From: an uncultured Roseovarius sp.
GTDB taxonomy: Bacteria; Pseudomonadota; Alphaproteobacteria; Rhodobacterales; Rhodobacteraceae
Direction: 5' to 3'
DNA length: 64,000 nt
NCBI GenBank assembly: GCA_947496175.1
Contig: CANMBU010000003.1
Location: 62,001-126,000 of the forward strand
Below the pieces are notes generated by a model. That model had not been told where the DNA came from and did not search any database. It saw nothing but the letters and a program-made list of their open reading frames with translations. Positions 27,791-37,396 of this stretch are shown piece by piece. Each line of letters opens with the position of its first letter. The stretch's first letter is position 1. The position numbers were made by a program, and so were the translations under genes.

Positions 27791-28875
27791 TACTCCGCGT
27801 CCTGCTCCGGCTCGGAATCTTGTGGTTCAAGCCCGCGATAGAGCTTACTACCAAGATATTGCCGCGTGGCAAATCGGGCCAGAACACCGATGGCGGCGGC
27901 CACGGGAACCGCAACCAGCATGCCGACAAAGCCGAAAAGCGCGCCGAAGACGGAAAGTGCAAAGATAAGCCAGACGGGATGCAAGCCTACTGAACTTCCG
28001 ACGAGTTTGGGTGTGAGAACATTGCCCTCAAGTACCTGACCAATCATAAAAATCCCGGCCACCAGACCGATGGATACCCAGTCACCCCAGAATTGGAACA
28101 GGGCCAATCCAATGGCCAAGGCTCCGCCCAGCAAAGCGCCGATGTAAGGAATGAAGGTGATCAACCCGGCAAAGGCCCCGACCACGAGGCCAAACTGCAG
28201 GCCTACAACCATCAGTGCCACGGCATAATACGTACCCAGCACTAAACAGACCGTACCCATACCGCGAATGAACGCCGCCAGCGTGTCGTCGATCTCTCCG
28301 GCAAGTTGGCGAATAACCGGCGCATGGTCGCGGGGCAACAGGCGGTCAATTTCCGCCACCATACGGTCCCAGTCGTAGAGCAGATAGAACGCCACGACAG
28401 GTACAATGACCAGAAGAACCACGACATTGATCAGCGAAGACACCGAAGACAACACGGTTTCAATCAACTGCCCGCCGCGTTCCTGAATGGTTTCGCCAAC
28501 GGAAATCAGGGACTGGCGCAGGGTAGAGGTATCATCGACCAGTTGCGGGAAGCGATCCGTTAAAAACGCCTGCAGGTCATTGAAAAGCTGCGGGGCTATG
28601 TTGATCAGGTTGGCGGTCTGCTCGACCAAAGTTGGAATCACCAAAAGCGCCATGACCACAAAGATCATCAAGGCAATCAAGGTGATGATCGTGACCGAAA
28701 CAGCCCGTGAAAACCCCATTTTTTCAAGGCGATCCGCAACAGGGTCCAGGAAATAGGCAATGGCTCCGCCTAGCACAAAGGGCAGGATCACATCGCCCAG
28801 AAACCAGAGTAACAGGAAGCAAAAAACCGAGGCGAAGCCCCAGTATTTCAGCTGTGTTGAGACGGGAAGTGCCAT
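27790..28875 (-). CDS. AI-2E family (PerM) transporter
   Basis: 361 residues with about eight transmembrane helices and the long family-defining extracytoplasmic/cytoplasmic segment between helices 3 and 4 (LVEQTANLINIAPQLFNDLQ). The C-terminal half has the conserved LGGALAIGLALFQFWG and LTPKLVGSSVGLHPV blocks. Family members are permeases of uncertain substrate (TqsA is one proposed AI-2 exporter). It heads the minus-strand hdaA-ppk-ppx operon. Confidence 0.9.
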   Translation of the reverse strand: MALPVSTQLKYWGFASVFCFLLLWFLGDVILPFVLGGAIAYFLDPVADRLEKMGFSRAVSVTIITLIALMIFVVMALLVIPTLVEQTANLINIAPQLFNDLQAFLTDRFPQLVDDTSTLRQSLISVGETIQERGGQLIETVLSSVSSLINVVVLLVIVPVVAFYLLYDWDRMVAEIDRLLPRDHAPVIRQLAGEIDDTLAAFIRGMGTVCLVLGTYYAVALMVVGLQFGLVVGAFAGLITFIPYIGALLGGALAIGLALFQFWGDWVSIGLVAGIFMIGQVLEGNVLTPKLVGSSVGLHPVWLIFALSVFGALFGFVGMLVAVPVAAAIGVLARFATRQYLGSKLYRGLEPQDSEPEQDAE

Positions 28876-28923
28876 GTACCCTCAATACGCGTTTGACTAC
28901 ACATCGCGTATGACGGGCAGGGT

Positions 28924-28958
28924 TTCAAGGGGCGCTCGCGTCCTGAACGCCCCTTGAA
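28924..28958. terminator. Hairpin between fasciclin and PerM genes
   Basis: Perfect 11-bp stem TTCAAGGGGCG (28924-28934) with CGCCCCTTGAA (28948-28958), 13-nt loop. It sits just behind the fasciclin stop on the minus strand. There is no long T-run, so it may be a processed or Rho-dependent terminator. Confidence 0.6.
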
Positions 28959-28971
28959 CAAATTCTGTGCT

Positions 28972-29487
28972 TTAGTGGCAAGCAGGGCGTGTACCCGGCA
29001 GCAGCACTTTGTCTACCACGTGGATCACACCGTTTGATGCCTTGATGTCTGCAACAACAACATTGGCGCTCTCGCCGGTGCCGTCTGCAATGCTCACGCC
29101 GCCTGCATCTTTGGTGATGCACAGACGCTCAGAGGCCAGAACTGGTTTGAAATAGTTCGACCCGCCTGGGATCTGACCCGCGGTCAGTTTGCGGTCATCA
29201 ACGTGATAGAGCAGCACGTTGGTCAGCTGGTCTTTGTTCTCTGGCTTCAGCAGTGTTTCAACTGTGCCTTCTGGCAGAGCGGCGAATGCGTCATTAACAG
29301 GCGCGTACACAGTGAAGGGTCCTTCACCGGACAGCGTTTCCGCCAGACCTGCGGCCTGAACCGCGGCCACGAGCGTGGAAAAACGTTCATCCCCTGCTGC
29401 GATCTCAACAATATTGGCGGCTTTCGCGCCAGTTGCCAGTGTTACGGCTGTGGCAGCCATTGCGGCAATCTTGAAGATCGGTTTCAT
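28972..29487 (-). CDS. Secreted fasciclin (FAS1) domain protein
   Basis: 171 residues: signal peptide (KIAAMAATAVTLATGAKA) and one FAS1 domain. The family H1 and H2 regions appear as GPFTVYAPVNDAFAALP and VLLYHVDDRKL. FAS1 proteins mediate adhesion or cell-surface contacts and some bind carbohydrate. AAAGAGG precedes the ATG at 29487; a longer frame to 29595 overlaps the proS leader and is unlikely. A single-gene unit divergent from proS. Confidence 0.92.
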   Translation of the reverse strand: MKPIFKIAAMAATAVTLATGAKAANIVEIAAGDERFSTLVAAVQAAGLAETLSGEGPFTVYAPVNDAFAALPEGTVETLLKPENKDQLTNVLLYHVDDRKLTAGQIPGGSNYFKPVLASERLCITKDAGGVSIADGTGESANVVVADIKASNGVIHVVDKVLLPGTRPACH

Positions 29488-29541
29488 TTTTAGTACCTCT
29501 TTTTTGCTAGCATGCTCTGTGCATGTGCATAGAGCTACGCG

Positions 29542-29580
29542 GATACGTGCGGATTGGTTCACTTTCCGCACGTATCTTTT
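29542..29580 (+). promoter_or_regulatory. Terminator-like hairpin in the proS leader region
   Basis: GATACGTGCGGA (29542-29553) and TCCGCACGTATC (29565-29576) form a perfect 12-bp stem with an 11-nt loop, immediately followed by TTTT. Its plus-strand orientation and its place 96 bases before the proS start suggest an attenuator or a small leader transcript. It could equally be a protein operator. Confidence 0.5.
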
Positions 29581-29675
29581 CCGCAGATGCTCCATTTCCC
29601 GCCGATCCTGTCTTGTTTCATGCTGGGCAAACCCATAAACGGGACCGGACGTTCGAATTGCAGATGAGAGTGCCC

Positions 29676-31067
29676 ATGCGCCTGTCCCGTTATTTCCTGC
29701 CTGTGTTGAAGGAAACGCCCTCTGAGGCCCAGATTGCCAGCCACCGTTTGATGCTGCGCGCAGGCATGGTCAAACAGGCCAGTGCCGGGATTTATTCCTG
29801 GCTTCCGCTGGGGTTTAAGGTACTGCGCAAGCTGGAAAATATCGTGCATGAAGAGCAAATGCGCGCGGGGCATATTCCGATGCTCATGCCGACAATTCAG
29901 TCCGCGGACCTCTGGCGCGAAAGCGGGCGGTATGACGATTACGGCGAGGAAATGCTGCGCATTCGCGACCGGCACGACCGCGATATGCTCTATGGTCCGA
30001 CCAACGAAGAGCTGATCACGGATATCTTTCGCGCCCATGTCGGCAGCTACAAAGACCTGCCGTTGACGCTTTACCACATCCAGTGGAAATTCCGCGACGA
30101 GATCCGTCCGCGCTTTGGCGTGATGCGGGGGCGCGAGTTCTACATGAAGGACGGCTATAACTTTGATTTGACCAAGGAAGACGCGCTTCACGCCTATAAC
30201 CGCCATCTGGTGAGTTATCTGCGCACCTATGAGCGCATGGGCCTGCAGGCCATTCCGATGCGCGCCGATGGTGGGCCGATTGGCGGCGACTACACGCATG
30301 AGTTCCTTGTGCTGGCTGAAACCGGCGAGTCCGAAGTGTTTTATGACAGTGAGATCACCGACCTGCGCTTTGGCGAGCGAGAGATCGACTATGACAGCGT
30401 TGAGCAGTGTCAGGCGGTGCTGGAGGAATTCACTTCGCGCTATGCGCGCACGGACGAAACCCATGACGAGGCGATCTTCAACGAGGTGCCTGAGGCGCGC
30501 CGCCGATCCGCGCGGGGCATCGAAGTTGGGCAAATCTTCTATTTCGGCACGAAATACTCAGAACCTTTGGGCGCGACGGTCCAAGGCCCGGATGGCAAGC
30601 CTGTGCCTGTCCATATGGGCAGTCACGGCATTGGCGTCAGCCGTCTGGTGGGCGCGATTATCGAGGCAAGCCATGACGAGAACGGCATCATCTGGCCCGA
30701 AGGTGTCACGCCTTTCCATGCCGGGATCGTCAACCTCAAGCAGGGCGATGCCGAGGCCGATGCGGCCTGTGAGGCGCTTTATGCCTCGCTGACTGCCTTG
30801 GGTCTTGAGCCGCTCTATGATGACCGCGATGAGCGGGCAGGGGGCAAGTTTGCCACCATGGATCTCATCGGTCTGCCCTGGCGGATCACGGTGGGGCCGC
30901 GGGGGCTCAAAAACGGCGTTGTCGAGCTGACCAGTCGCAAGACCGGTGAAAGCGAAGAGATGCCACCGGAAAAAGCCATTGAAAAGATTGCAGAAATCTA
31001 CGCACCCCATCACCGGAGTGTGGCCGTAGAGCCGATGCAACAGCGCAGTTTCCACACCTGGCTTTAA
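29676..31067 (+). CDS. proS: Prolyl-tRNA synthetase (short alphaproteobacterial form)
   Basis: 463 residues. Class II motifs are visible: motif 2 around [20 protein letters not shown], motif 3 [13 protein letters not shown]. The short length means the bacterial editing (INS) domain is absent, as in other alphaproteobacteria. It charges tRNA-Pro with proline. The start is the ATG at 29676 ([18 protein letters not shown]) with GAGAGTG upstream; the frame is open back to 29523. DUF2937 and the Lol genes follow on the same strand. Confidence 0.95.
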   Translation: MRLSRYFLPVLKETPSEAQIASHRLMLRAGMVKQASAGIYSWLPLGFKVLRKLENIVHEEQMRAGHIPMLMPTIQSADLWRESGRYDDYGEEMLRIRDRHDRDMLYGPTNEELITDIFRAHVGSYKDLPLTLYHIQWKFRDEIRPRFGVMRGREFYMKDGYNFDLTKEDALHAYNRHLVSYLRTYERMGLQAIPMRADGGPIGGDYTHEFLVLAETGESEVFYDSEITDLRFGEREIDYDSVEQCQAVLEEFTSRYARTDETHDEAIFNEVPEARRRSARGIEVGQIFYFGTKYSEPLGATVQGPDGKPVPVHMGSHGIGVSRLVGAIIEASHDENGIIWPEGVTPFHAGIVNLKQGDAEADAACEALYASLTALGLEPLYDDRDERAGGKFATMDLIGLPWRITVGPRGLKNGVVELTSRKTGESEEMPPEKAIEKIAEIYAPHHRSVAVEPMQQRSFHTWL

Positions 31068-31112
31068 ATGCTATACTGTCCTCAATAATAAAAAGAACGA
31101 GGCAGGATTAGT

Positions 31113-31619
31113 ATGATGAGAGCACTCGCTTTGGCGGGCGGCATTACCGCATGTGCAGGGTTTTCCCAGTTCCCTGAATACTCGCAACAATATTATCAGC
31201 GCTTGTCTGGCGCAGTCGACGAACTGGCCGTGATTGTGGCCGATTTTGACCGGGACGCCACGTCACTGGGTCTGGATCGCGGCGCGGCCATTCAGCAGCT
31301 CGAACTTGGCTCTGCCATGGGAGAGGCAAGGGCGCTTTCCATGTCCCGCGTTTTCAAACGCCACGACCGGTTGAGCGAGGATTTGTCTCAATTGCAGGGG
31401 CGCACATCCCTGGAACGTGCATTCACGCCATGGCGCTTCACCGAGCCGAAGCTGGCGCAGGAAACGCTGGCGGACTTCCGGCCCGCTGTGCCTTTGACCT
31501 TTGAAGGCATCGGGTTCGCCGCAATGGGTCTGGCCGTCGGCTACGGGTTGATCAGCATAGTGTTTGGCTTTCTGGCCAATCTTTTCCGCCGCAAAGACCG
31601 CGCACCGCAAGTGAACTGA
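31113..31619 (+). CDS. DUF2937 family membrane protein
   Basis: 168 residues. One hydrophobic segment at the start, the family pattern FPEYSQQYYQRLSGAVDEL, a long helical hydrophilic part and a C-terminal transmembrane helix (FAAMGLAVGYGLISIVFGFL). It lies between proS and the lipoprotein-export genes, a common order in Rhodobacteraceae. No biochemical function is known for this DUF. Confidence 0.85.
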   Translation: MMRALALAGGITACAGFSQFPEYSQQYYQRLSGAVDELAVIVADFDRDATSLGLDRGAAIQQLELGSAMGEARALSMSRVFKRHDRLSEDLSQLQGRTSLERAFTPWRFTEPKLAQETLADFRPAVPLTFEGIGFAAMGLAVGYGLISIVFGFLANLFRRKDRAPQVN

Positions 31620-31687
31620 CCGCCTTCCGCTTGACCCCGGCGCGCTTGTTGATCAATGTCCGCGCAAACAAAAACCTGAGGTCCAGA

Positions 31688-33001
31688 GTGGCAGTCCAAC
31701 CGGCACCTTTTTCCGCATTTGAATGGATGATCGCCTGGCGGTATCTGCGGGCCAAACGCGCCGAGGGTGGCGTGAGCGTGATGACCTGGATCAGCCTGAT
31801 TGGCATCACGCTGGCGGTGTTTGCCCTGATTGCGACGCTCTCGGTGCGCTCAGGCTTTCGGGCAGAGTTTGTGGACACGATCCTGGGCGCGAACGCCCAC
31901 ATGACCGTCTACAGCGTCGGAACCGTGAACGAGGCAGGCCGGGTGGACCGGTCGATCCCCAACTATGCCGAGATGGCTGACCGTGTGCGCGAGGTTGAGG
32001 GTGTGACGCGGGTTGCGCCGTTGATCAAAGCGCAAGTTTTGGCGTTGGCGCGTGATAAGAGCACAGGCGTGCAAGTCTTTGGAATTGAATATGAAGACTT
32101 GTTAACCTTACCACGTATCGCAGATCCTGAGACGGGGCTGGGCAATATTGAAGATTTCAATGTGAACCCGCAGGAAAGTCTCGATCGTCCAATTGCCATT
32201 GGGTCAGGCGTTGCGAGAACTTTGGGTGTCGGGGTGGGCGACAAGATCAAGCTTGTCAATCCGACCGGTTCGACAAACCCTCTGACAGGCACCAGTCCCC
32301 GTATCAACGCCTATGACGTGGTCTATATCTTTTCCGCCGGGCGCTATGACATCGACCAAGTGCGCGTTTATCTGCCTTTTGAGGAGGCGCAGAGCTTTTT
32401 CAACCGCGAAGGTACGGCGGACGAGCTTGAGGTTATGGTCACCGATCCTGAGAGGGTGGATGAAATGAACCTGGCCCTTCTGCGCGCAGCGGGTGACGGT
32501 GCGCAGCTTTGGTCCTGGCGAGACGCCAGCGGTGGGTTCCTGCGCGCACTGGAGGTGGAGGACAACGTGATGTTTGTCATCCTGTCGATCCTCGTTTTGA
32601 TTGCCGCGATGAACATTACCAGCGGGTTGATCATGCTGGTGAAAAACAAAGGTCGGGATATCGGCATCCTGCGCACCATGGGCCTGACCGAAGGCTCAAT
32701 CCTTCGGGTGTTTTTCATCTGTGGTGCGATGACAGGCATCCTCGGCACGCTATTCGGCGTCATTCTTGGGTGCTTGTTTGCTGTTTACATCGACCCGCTC
32801 TTCAGCTTCGTGAATTATATGATGGGCGGGGGTGTCTGGGACCCGTCGATCCGGGGGATCTATAACCTGCCTGCCAAACTGCAATTCTGGGATGTGATGT
32901 CGGCCATTGGCCTGTCTCTGGGCCTGAGTTTCATCGTGACTATCTTTCCCGCCCGCCGCGCGGCGCGGATGAACCCTGTTGAGGCGCTGCGCTATGAGTG
33001 A
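31688..33001 (+). CDS. lolC: Lipoprotein-releasing ABC permease, LolC/LolE type
   Basis: 437 residues: one N-terminal transmembrane helix ([20 protein letters not shown]), a ~220-residue periplasmic domain, then three C-terminal helices with the FtsX-like permease core ([19 protein letters not shown]). I choose GTG 31688 with GAGG upstream over the open frame to 31631. Only one permease gene is present with lolD, so it may act as a LolF-type homodimer in place of LolC/LolE. It extracts lipoproteins from the inner membrane for LolA. Its stop overlaps the lolD start. Confidence 0.92.
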   Translation: MAVQPAPFSAFEWMIAWRYLRAKRAEGGVSVMTWISLIGITLAVFALIATLSVRSGFRAEFVDTILGANAHMTVYSVGTVNEAGRVDRSIPNYAEMADRVREVEGVTRVAPLIKAQVLALARDKSTGVQVFGIEYEDLLTLPRIADPETGLGNIEDFNVNPQESLDRPIAIGSGVARTLGVGVGDKIKLVNPTGSTNPLTGTSPRINAYDVVYIFSAGRYDIDQVRVYLPFEEAQSFFNREGTADELEVMVTDPERVDEMNLALLRAAGDGAQLWSWRDASGGFLRALEVEDNVMFVILSILVLIAAMNITSGLIMLVKNKGRDIGILRTMGLTEGSILRVFFICGAMTGILGTLFGVILGCLFAVYIDPLFSFVNYMMGGGVWDPSIRGIYNLPAKLQFWDVMSAIGLSLGLSFIVTIFPARRAARMNPVEALRYE

Positions 33002-33677
33002 TGTCATGCTGCGCCTGTCGGGACTCTCCAAGACCTACAACAGCGGCAAGACCAATGCGGTTACCGTGCTGCAGGACGCAAAGCTCGACATCAAGGCGGG
33101 CGAAATGGTCGCCCTTGTGGCCCCCTCAGGGGCGGGAAAGTCCACGCTTTTGCACATCGCGGGCCTGCTCGATACGCCCGATACTGGCACGGTTGAGATT
33201 GGTGGCGTCAATATGACAGGACTCAGCGACCGCCGCCGCACCATTGCGCGGCGTCAGGATGTTGGTTTTGTCTACCAGTTTCACCACTTGCTGCCGGAAT
33301 TTACGGCTGAGGAAAACATCGTCCTGCCGCAGCTGGCCAATGGAATTGCCAAGAGCGACGCCGAGGCGCGTGCGTGCGATCTTCTGGCGCGCGTCGGCAT
33401 CGCGGACCGCGCCAGCCACCGCCCCTCGGCCATGTCAGGCGGCGAACAACAGCGCGTCGCCTTTTGTCGCGCGCTTGCCAATTCCCCACGTCTTCTTTTG
33501 GCCGATGAGCCAACGGGTAACCTTGATCCCGGCACCTCGGATCAAGTCTTCGCGGCCCTGATGGACCTTGTGCGCGGCACAGGTCTCGCGGCGCTGATTG
33601 CCACGCATAACCTTGAACTGGCCGCGCGCATGGACCGGGTGGTGAAGCTGGAAAACGGACAAGTGGTCGCGGCATAG
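32994..33677 (+). CDS. lolD: Lipoprotein-releasing ABC ATPase LolD
   Basis: About 227 residues. Walker [13 protein letters not shown]-loop region, signature [15 protein letters not shown] and Walker [13 protein letters not shown] are all present. The H-loop appears in [12 protein letters not shown] hydrolysis drives LolC/F. ATG at 32994 overlaps the permease stop by 8 bases, as usual for this pair; the frame also opens upstream but that would extend into the permease. Confidence 0.95.
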   Translation: MSDVMLRLSGLSKTYNSGKTNAVTVLQDAKLDIKAGEMVALVAPSGAGKSTLLHIAGLLDTPDTGTVEIGGVNMTGLSDRRRTIARRQDVGFVYQFHHLLPEFTAEENIVLPQLANGIAKSDAEARACDLLARVGIADRASHRPSAMSGGEQQRVAFCRALANSPRLLLADEPTGNLDPGTSDQVFAALMDLVRGTGLAALIATHNLELAARMDRVVKLENGQVVAA

Positions 33678-33698
33678 CTGCGCAAAACGAGGGATAAC

Positions 33699-34676
33699 AT
33701 GAAACTGTCTTTGAACGAGATTGAGGCAACGTCAAAAGCCGCGCTCTTGCGCCACGGAGCGGCGGATTGGGTGGCGACGGAAGTCGCCGCCGCCATTCGC
33801 GAAGCCGAAGGTTTGGGCAACAAGATCTGTGGGCTTTACTATCTGGAAAGCTATTGTCAGCAGTTGAAAACCGGTCGCGTGAAAGGCGATGCTGACCCTG
33901 AGGTGACACGCCCCCGGGCAGGAACCGTGCTGGTGGATGCCAAGTTTGGCTTTGCGCAAGCCGCCTTTGCCCGGGCCTTGCCCGAAGCTTTGAAGGCCGT
34001 TGAAGAGGCCGGTGTGGCCTCTCTGGCGGTCTGCCATGCGCATACCTGCACCTCGCTGGGATACTTCACGGCCCAAATCGCGCGCGCGGGCTTTGTTGCG
34101 CTGGGTATGACCAATGCCACACCTGTCGTGGCCCCGCCCGGCGGCAAGCACCGCGTGATTGGAACGAACCCGATCTCCTTTGCTGTGCCGGACGGTAAGG
34201 GCGGCATTGCCATGCTGTTTGATCAATCCACCACGACCGTGGCGCTGGGCAAGATCACGATGGCCAAGGCGGCAGGGCAGTCCATTCCCGAAGGTTGGGC
34301 CGTAGACGCTGAGGGAAAGCCCACCACTGATCCCGAGGCGGCACTCAAAGGATCTCTGGTCAGCATGGGGGGGTACAAAGGCTGGGGCTTTGGTCTGATG
34401 GCTGAATTGCTGGCCTCCGGTATGACCGGAAGCCTCGCAGGCGTGGACATTGGCCCGCTCAAAGCCCCTGAAGGCGCCCCGCATGATATTGGAGACTATT
34501 ATCTGATTATGGACCCGGCCACCTCAGGCGCGTTCTTTGATCGTCTGGCCCAAGTTGAAACAGCTGTCGCGCGGGACGCAGAGGTGCGCATTCCGGGGCA
34601 GGGGCGTCAGGTGGCTGATCCTGTGGACATTGAAGACGCCGTTTGGCAATCGGTGCTGGCGCTTGCCGGTCAGTAA
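33699..34676 (+). CDS. Ldh family (malate/L-lactate/ureidoglycolate) NAD(P)-oxidoreductase
   Basis: 325 residues of the YbiC/malate-dehydrogenase type-2 fold, which has an unusual NADH-binding site and no Rossmann GxGxxG. The conserved catalytic histidine region HAHTCTSLGYF (near residue 114) and the GTNPISFAVP motif are present. Members oxidise 2-hydroxyacids or reduce imino acids (for example delta1-piperideine-2-carboxylate). GAGGG precedes the ATG. It follows lolD by 21 bases, so it could be read through from the lol operon. Exact substrate unknown. Confidence 0.88.
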   Translation: MKLSLNEIEATSKAALLRHGAADWVATEVAAAIREAEGLGNKICGLYYLESYCQQLKTGRVKGDADPEVTRPRAGTVLVDAKFGFAQAAFARALPEALKAVEEAGVASLAVCHAHTCTSLGYFTAQIARAGFVALGMTNATPVVAPPGGKHRVIGTNPISFAVPDGKGGIAMLFDQSTTTVALGKITMAKAAGQSIPEGWAVDAEGKPTTDPEAALKGSLVSMGGYKGWGFGLMAELLASGMTGSLAGVDIGPLKAPEGAPHDIGDYYLIMDPATSGAFFDRLAQVETAVARDAEVRIPGQGRQVADPVDIEDAVWQSVLALAGQ

Positions 34677-34684
34677 GCCGCGCG

Positions 34685-34996
34685 TCAGCCGCAGCTTGTT
34701 AATGCCTGACGGCGCGCCACTTCGGGATCTTTGCTTGAACTGCGAATGATTGCCCGGCTCTCAGAGACCGAGCAGCCGTCGATCGTGATAGAACGCCCAC
34801 GACGCACGGCGATCAACACATCATAAATCTCTGTGTCCGAGAGTTGTGTAAACCTTGCAACGCTGAAGCGGCGCGGAACAAGATCTGAAGGGTTCAGTTC
34901 CTCGGTGGCGCGGGATACCGATGCAGGCGCCGTGAAACCTGTCGCCAAAAGCGACACAATCAAGCCTTTGTTGATGAGTCTGTAAAAACGAGTCAT
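34685..34996 (-). CDS. Small secreted protein, unknown function
   Basis: 103 residues. A signal peptide (NKGLIVSLLATGFTAPASVSRA) and a short mature domain with two cysteines (IDGCSVSES and LTSCG at the very end) that may pair. RRFSVARFTQLSDTEIYDVL looks like an amphipathic helix. It is convergent with the Ldh gene, 8 bases apart, with no obvious terminator between. No family recognised. Confidence 0.65.
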   Translation of the reverse strand: MTRFYRLINKGLIVSLLATGFTAPASVSRATEELNPSDLVPRRFSVARFTQLSDTEIYDVLIAVRRGRSITIDGCSVSESRAIIRSSSKDPEVARRQALTSCG

Positions 34997-35072
34997 GTGC
35001 TCTACCCAATTTTTTTGTTATATATTGGCCTCATCTAATCACGTACAATCCACGATTGCGAGAGCAGGATCT

Positions 35073-35513
35073 TCAGGCTTGCTGTGTCACGAAAACCCCG
35101 GCCGCCATAAGGCCGATACCTGCGGCACGCGTCATCGATAAAGGAGACACCGGGTTGCCAAACAGCCCAAACTGATCAATCAGCGCCGCTGAGATGAGCT
35201 GTCCCAGTAAAACGAAGAAGACCGCATTTCCGACACCAAAGCGCGGTGCGATGAAGGTGATAGACAAAACGTAAAAGGCAATCAGCACACCCCCCAGAAG
35301 GAGGTGCTTTGGCACTTTTGTGACCCCCAGCACGGCGCTTGGCCCGTTTGCCGCCAAGACCAGCAAGGAGGCCATGAATGCCACTGAAAACAGGATCGCA
35401 GCCGCCGCCACAGGTGATCCCAACCTGACACCCAGGGCTGCATTAAGTGCAGCCAGAAGAGGCACAGCAACGCCTGCAAGTAGCATGACAAAAGCGTAAA
35501 GCGTGGTCGGCAT
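35073..35513 (-). CDS. YdcZ-type (DUF606) DMT transporter
   Basis: 146 residues starting MPTTLYAFVMLLAGVAVPLL. Four or five transmembrane helices, a half-size member of the drug/metabolite transporter superfamily; the YdcZ/DUF606 pattern LGVRLGSPVAAAAILF near the start and LGQLISAALIDQFGLFG are visible. Such half-size proteins act as dimers. AAAGGAG lies 7 bases before the ATG at 35513. An FNR-like box 48 bases upstream suggests oxygen-linked control. Substrate unknown. Confidence 0.85.
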   Translation of the reverse strand: MPTTLYAFVMLLAGVAVPLLAALNAALGVRLGSPVAAAAILFSVAFMASLLVLAANGPSAVLGVTKVPKHLLLGGVLIAFYVLSITFIAPRFGVGNAVFFVLLGQLISAALIDQFGLFGNPVSPLSMTRAAGIGLMAAGVFVTQQA

Positions 35514-35560
35514 GACGTCTCTCCTTTGAATTTGGATGAACTCTCTCATGTCTGCGAAAC

Positions 35561-35574
35561 CTGATCCAGATCAA
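35561..35574. promoter_or_regulatory. FNR/FnrL-like box upstream of the YdcZ-type transporter gene
   Basis: CTGATCCAGATCAA, nine of ten consensus bases of TTGAT-N4-ATCAA. It lies 48 bases before the minus-strand start at 35513. The 242-base gap to the DUF4864 gene holds no gene I can support. Confidence 0.5.
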
Positions 35575-35755
35575 AGCGAAACTGTGCCATTGAGATATTC
35601 ACCTTCCCAACAGTTCCCGTGGTGCGGGAGACAGGCCCAGGCAGACGGATCGCAGGATCCTGAACCTGGGTCCTCGTCCGTTAGGGCGCAGTTAATTTCA
35701 AACAAAATTTGATCACGTGGATCGATGCTCTAGTTTTGCGCTAAGGAGATGCAGA

Positions 35756-36178
35756 ATGCCCAGTAGGATCGTTGCCACACTGTTGAGCCTGTTGCTTGCC
35801 TTGATGGTCGGTCTGGGCACGTCCAAATCCGCCTCTGCGGACGACGCTGCCCGAAAAGTGATTTCGGATCAGCTTTCGGCGTTTCAGGAAGATGATTTTG
35901 TCACCGCGTTCACGTTCGCGAGCCCGATGATCAAGGGCATCTTTGGCACGTCCGAGCGGTTTGGAGAAATGGTGCGCAATGGGTATCCGATGGTCTGGCG
36001 GCCTTCTGAAGTGGAGTTTCTGGACACTCGTGATGTCGGAGGGGCGCTGGTGCAGGATGTGCTCATTCGGGATGCCGAAGGGGTCTACTATGAGCTTGAG
36101 TATGAAATGATTGCGGGAGAGGACGGCTGGAAGATCAACGGGGTGCGCGTGCGCAGGGCCGGAGAGGGATCCGCCTGA
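35756..36178 (+). CDS. DUF4864 domain protein, exported
   Basis: About 140 residues. Signal peptide (RIVATLLSLLLALMVGLG) followed by the NTF2-like DUF4864 domain (AARKVISDQLSAFQEDDF, and the YELEYEMIAGEDGWKINGV end). AAGGAG precedes the ATG at 35756. It probably acts in the periplasm; no reaction is known. Frames starting further upstream do not carry the signal peptide properly. Confidence 0.85.
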   Translation: MPSRIVATLLSLLLALMVGLGTSKSASADDAARKVISDQLSAFQEDDFVTAFTFASPMIKGIFGTSERFGEMVRNGYPMVWRPSEVEFLDTRDVGGALVQDVLIRDAEGVYYELEYEMIAGEDGWKINGVRVRRAGEGSA

Positions 36179-36271
36179 CCCGTTGATCTTCGGAACCGTT
36201 AGTCTTGGGCATTGGGAATTGCCCAGACTGTGGAAGCTGGTAGTCTCTGAGCATCAGGAAGGAGACTGCTG

Positions 36272-36592
36272 ATGCTTTCGATTGATCCATCTGCTGATAT
36301 TCAAACCGTTATCACCACATTTGAAACCTCCCCCGGCGCGTGTCAGGATCTTCTGGATGAGCTGCGCGAGGCGTATCAGGCGTTTATCTCCAAACAGCCC
36401 GGATTTGTGGCGGCCGGGTTGCATGTGAACGACGCCCAGACGCGGATTGCCAACTATTCGCAATGGCAAAAGCGCGATGATTTTCTCGCCATGCTGCGCA
36501 GTGACGAGATGCGCCGCCGGAACCGCAAGATCAACGAGCTGTGCAAAAGTTTTGAGCCGGTGATGTATGACGTGGCGGAGAGTTTTGGGTGA
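36272..36592 (+). CDS. Antibiotic biosynthesis monooxygenase (ABM) domain protein
   Basis: 106 residues with the ABM ferredoxin-like fold: VITTFETSPGACQDLLDEL, then FISKQPGFVAAGLHVND and IANYSQWQKRDDFLAM. ABM proteins are small dimers, some cofactorless monooxygenases or heme-degrading. AAGGAG lies before the ATG. The stop overlaps the next gene's GTG start, so the two are coupled. Substrate unknown. Confidence 0.82.
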   Translation: MLSIDPSADIQTVITTFETSPGACQDLLDELREAYQAFISKQPGFVAAGLHVNDAQTRIANYSQWQKRDDFLAMLRSDEMRRRNRKINELCKSFEPVMYDVAESFG

Positions 36593-36864
36593 GCGAAGAG
36601 CCAGACATGGCGCAGGAAATGCGGGCGCTGCGCGAAGAGGTCACGCGGCTCAATCAGCTGTCCTTTGTGCGCATCCACAACTCAATCCCGAAACTGCTCA
36701 GCTACAGCTTTGCCCGCGGCCTGGCCTTTGGTCTCGGCACTGTACTGGGGGCGTCCGTGCTCTTGTCTTTGGTCGCCTGGTCGGTGAGCCAAGTGGAATT
36801 TCTGCCGGTAATTGGCGAATGGGCCGCAGAGATAGCCAATCAGATGGAAGCGGCGCGGGAATAG
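36589..36864 (+). CDS. DUF5665 family membrane protein
   Basis: 91 residues starting at GTG 36589, overlapping the ABM stop by 4 bases. Hydrophilic helical N-terminus, then a conserved stretch (FVRIHNSIPKLLSYSFARG) and one transmembrane helix (LAFGLGTVLGASVLLSLVAW). Inner-membrane, single-pass, function unknown. Its end is convergent with the AT-rich PD-(D/E)XK-like gene. Confidence 0.82.
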   Translation: MSEEPDMAQEMRALREEVTRLNQLSFVRIHNSIPKLLSYSFARGLAFGLGTVLGASVLLSLVAWSVSQVEFLPVIGEWAAEIANQMEAARE

Positions 36865-36892
36865 GGGGCGGGTGCTTTGTGGACGCAAGCCG

Positions 36893-37396
36893 TTATTTGA
36901 TCTGCTTAAGATCGGCCCAGTCAATACGAAGCACATTCCCTTCAACCTTCGGTAGTTTACTTCTGCGGATGAGTTTTCCAGAAACTTCAAAGGTTTCATC
37001 AATCTTTACCACAAGAAGTTGATTGAAGTGACGATCAAGCCTCACTGTCACTGATTTGGTCTTCTTGAAGGGGGTTATGGTTTTCACCTCAACAAAATCG
37101 TTTAAGAGACGCCCATCAGAACCCATGGCGCGGTCCTTATGGAGCTTGATCCCATACGTGATCGCACCATAAAGTTCGCCAATATCGCCATATATATTGA
37201 GGTGTTTTCCTGTAGTTATGTGATAGTGCCGGGCAACATCTAAGAGTTCTTCAAAGACAGGCACTAAGTTGACATCTGCGTTCGGGAAACGCGCCTCCAA
37301 CTCCAGTCTTTCAAGGTGACTGTTGATACTTTTCCAGCTTATCCATTCGCCGTCATCCCAGATCGCATTGTGGGGACCTAGTGTTTGTCTTTCCAA
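36893..37396 (-). CDS. Probable PD-(D/E)XK-fold protein, acquired-looking
   Basis: 167 residues from a TTG start at 37396 with GGAGAAGG a few bases upstream. The gene is visibly more AT-rich than its neighbours. The region GDIGELYGAITYG, then GSDGRLLNDFVEVKT, fits the restriction-endonuclease-like core: helix glutamate, aspartate, and E-x-K. No methyltransferase or toxin/antitoxin partner lies beside it. It could be a solitary restriction enzyme remnant or another member of that fold. The DNA-cleaving role is inference from the motif pattern. Confidence 0.6.
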   Translation of the reverse strand: MERQTLGPHNAIWDDGEWISWKSINSHLERLELEARFPNADVNLVPVFEELLDVARHYHITTGKHLNIYGDIGELYGAITYGIKLHKDRAMGSDGRLLNDFVEVKTITPFKKTKSVTVRLDRHFNQLLVVKIDETFEVSGKLIRRSKLPKVEGNVLRIDWADLKQIK

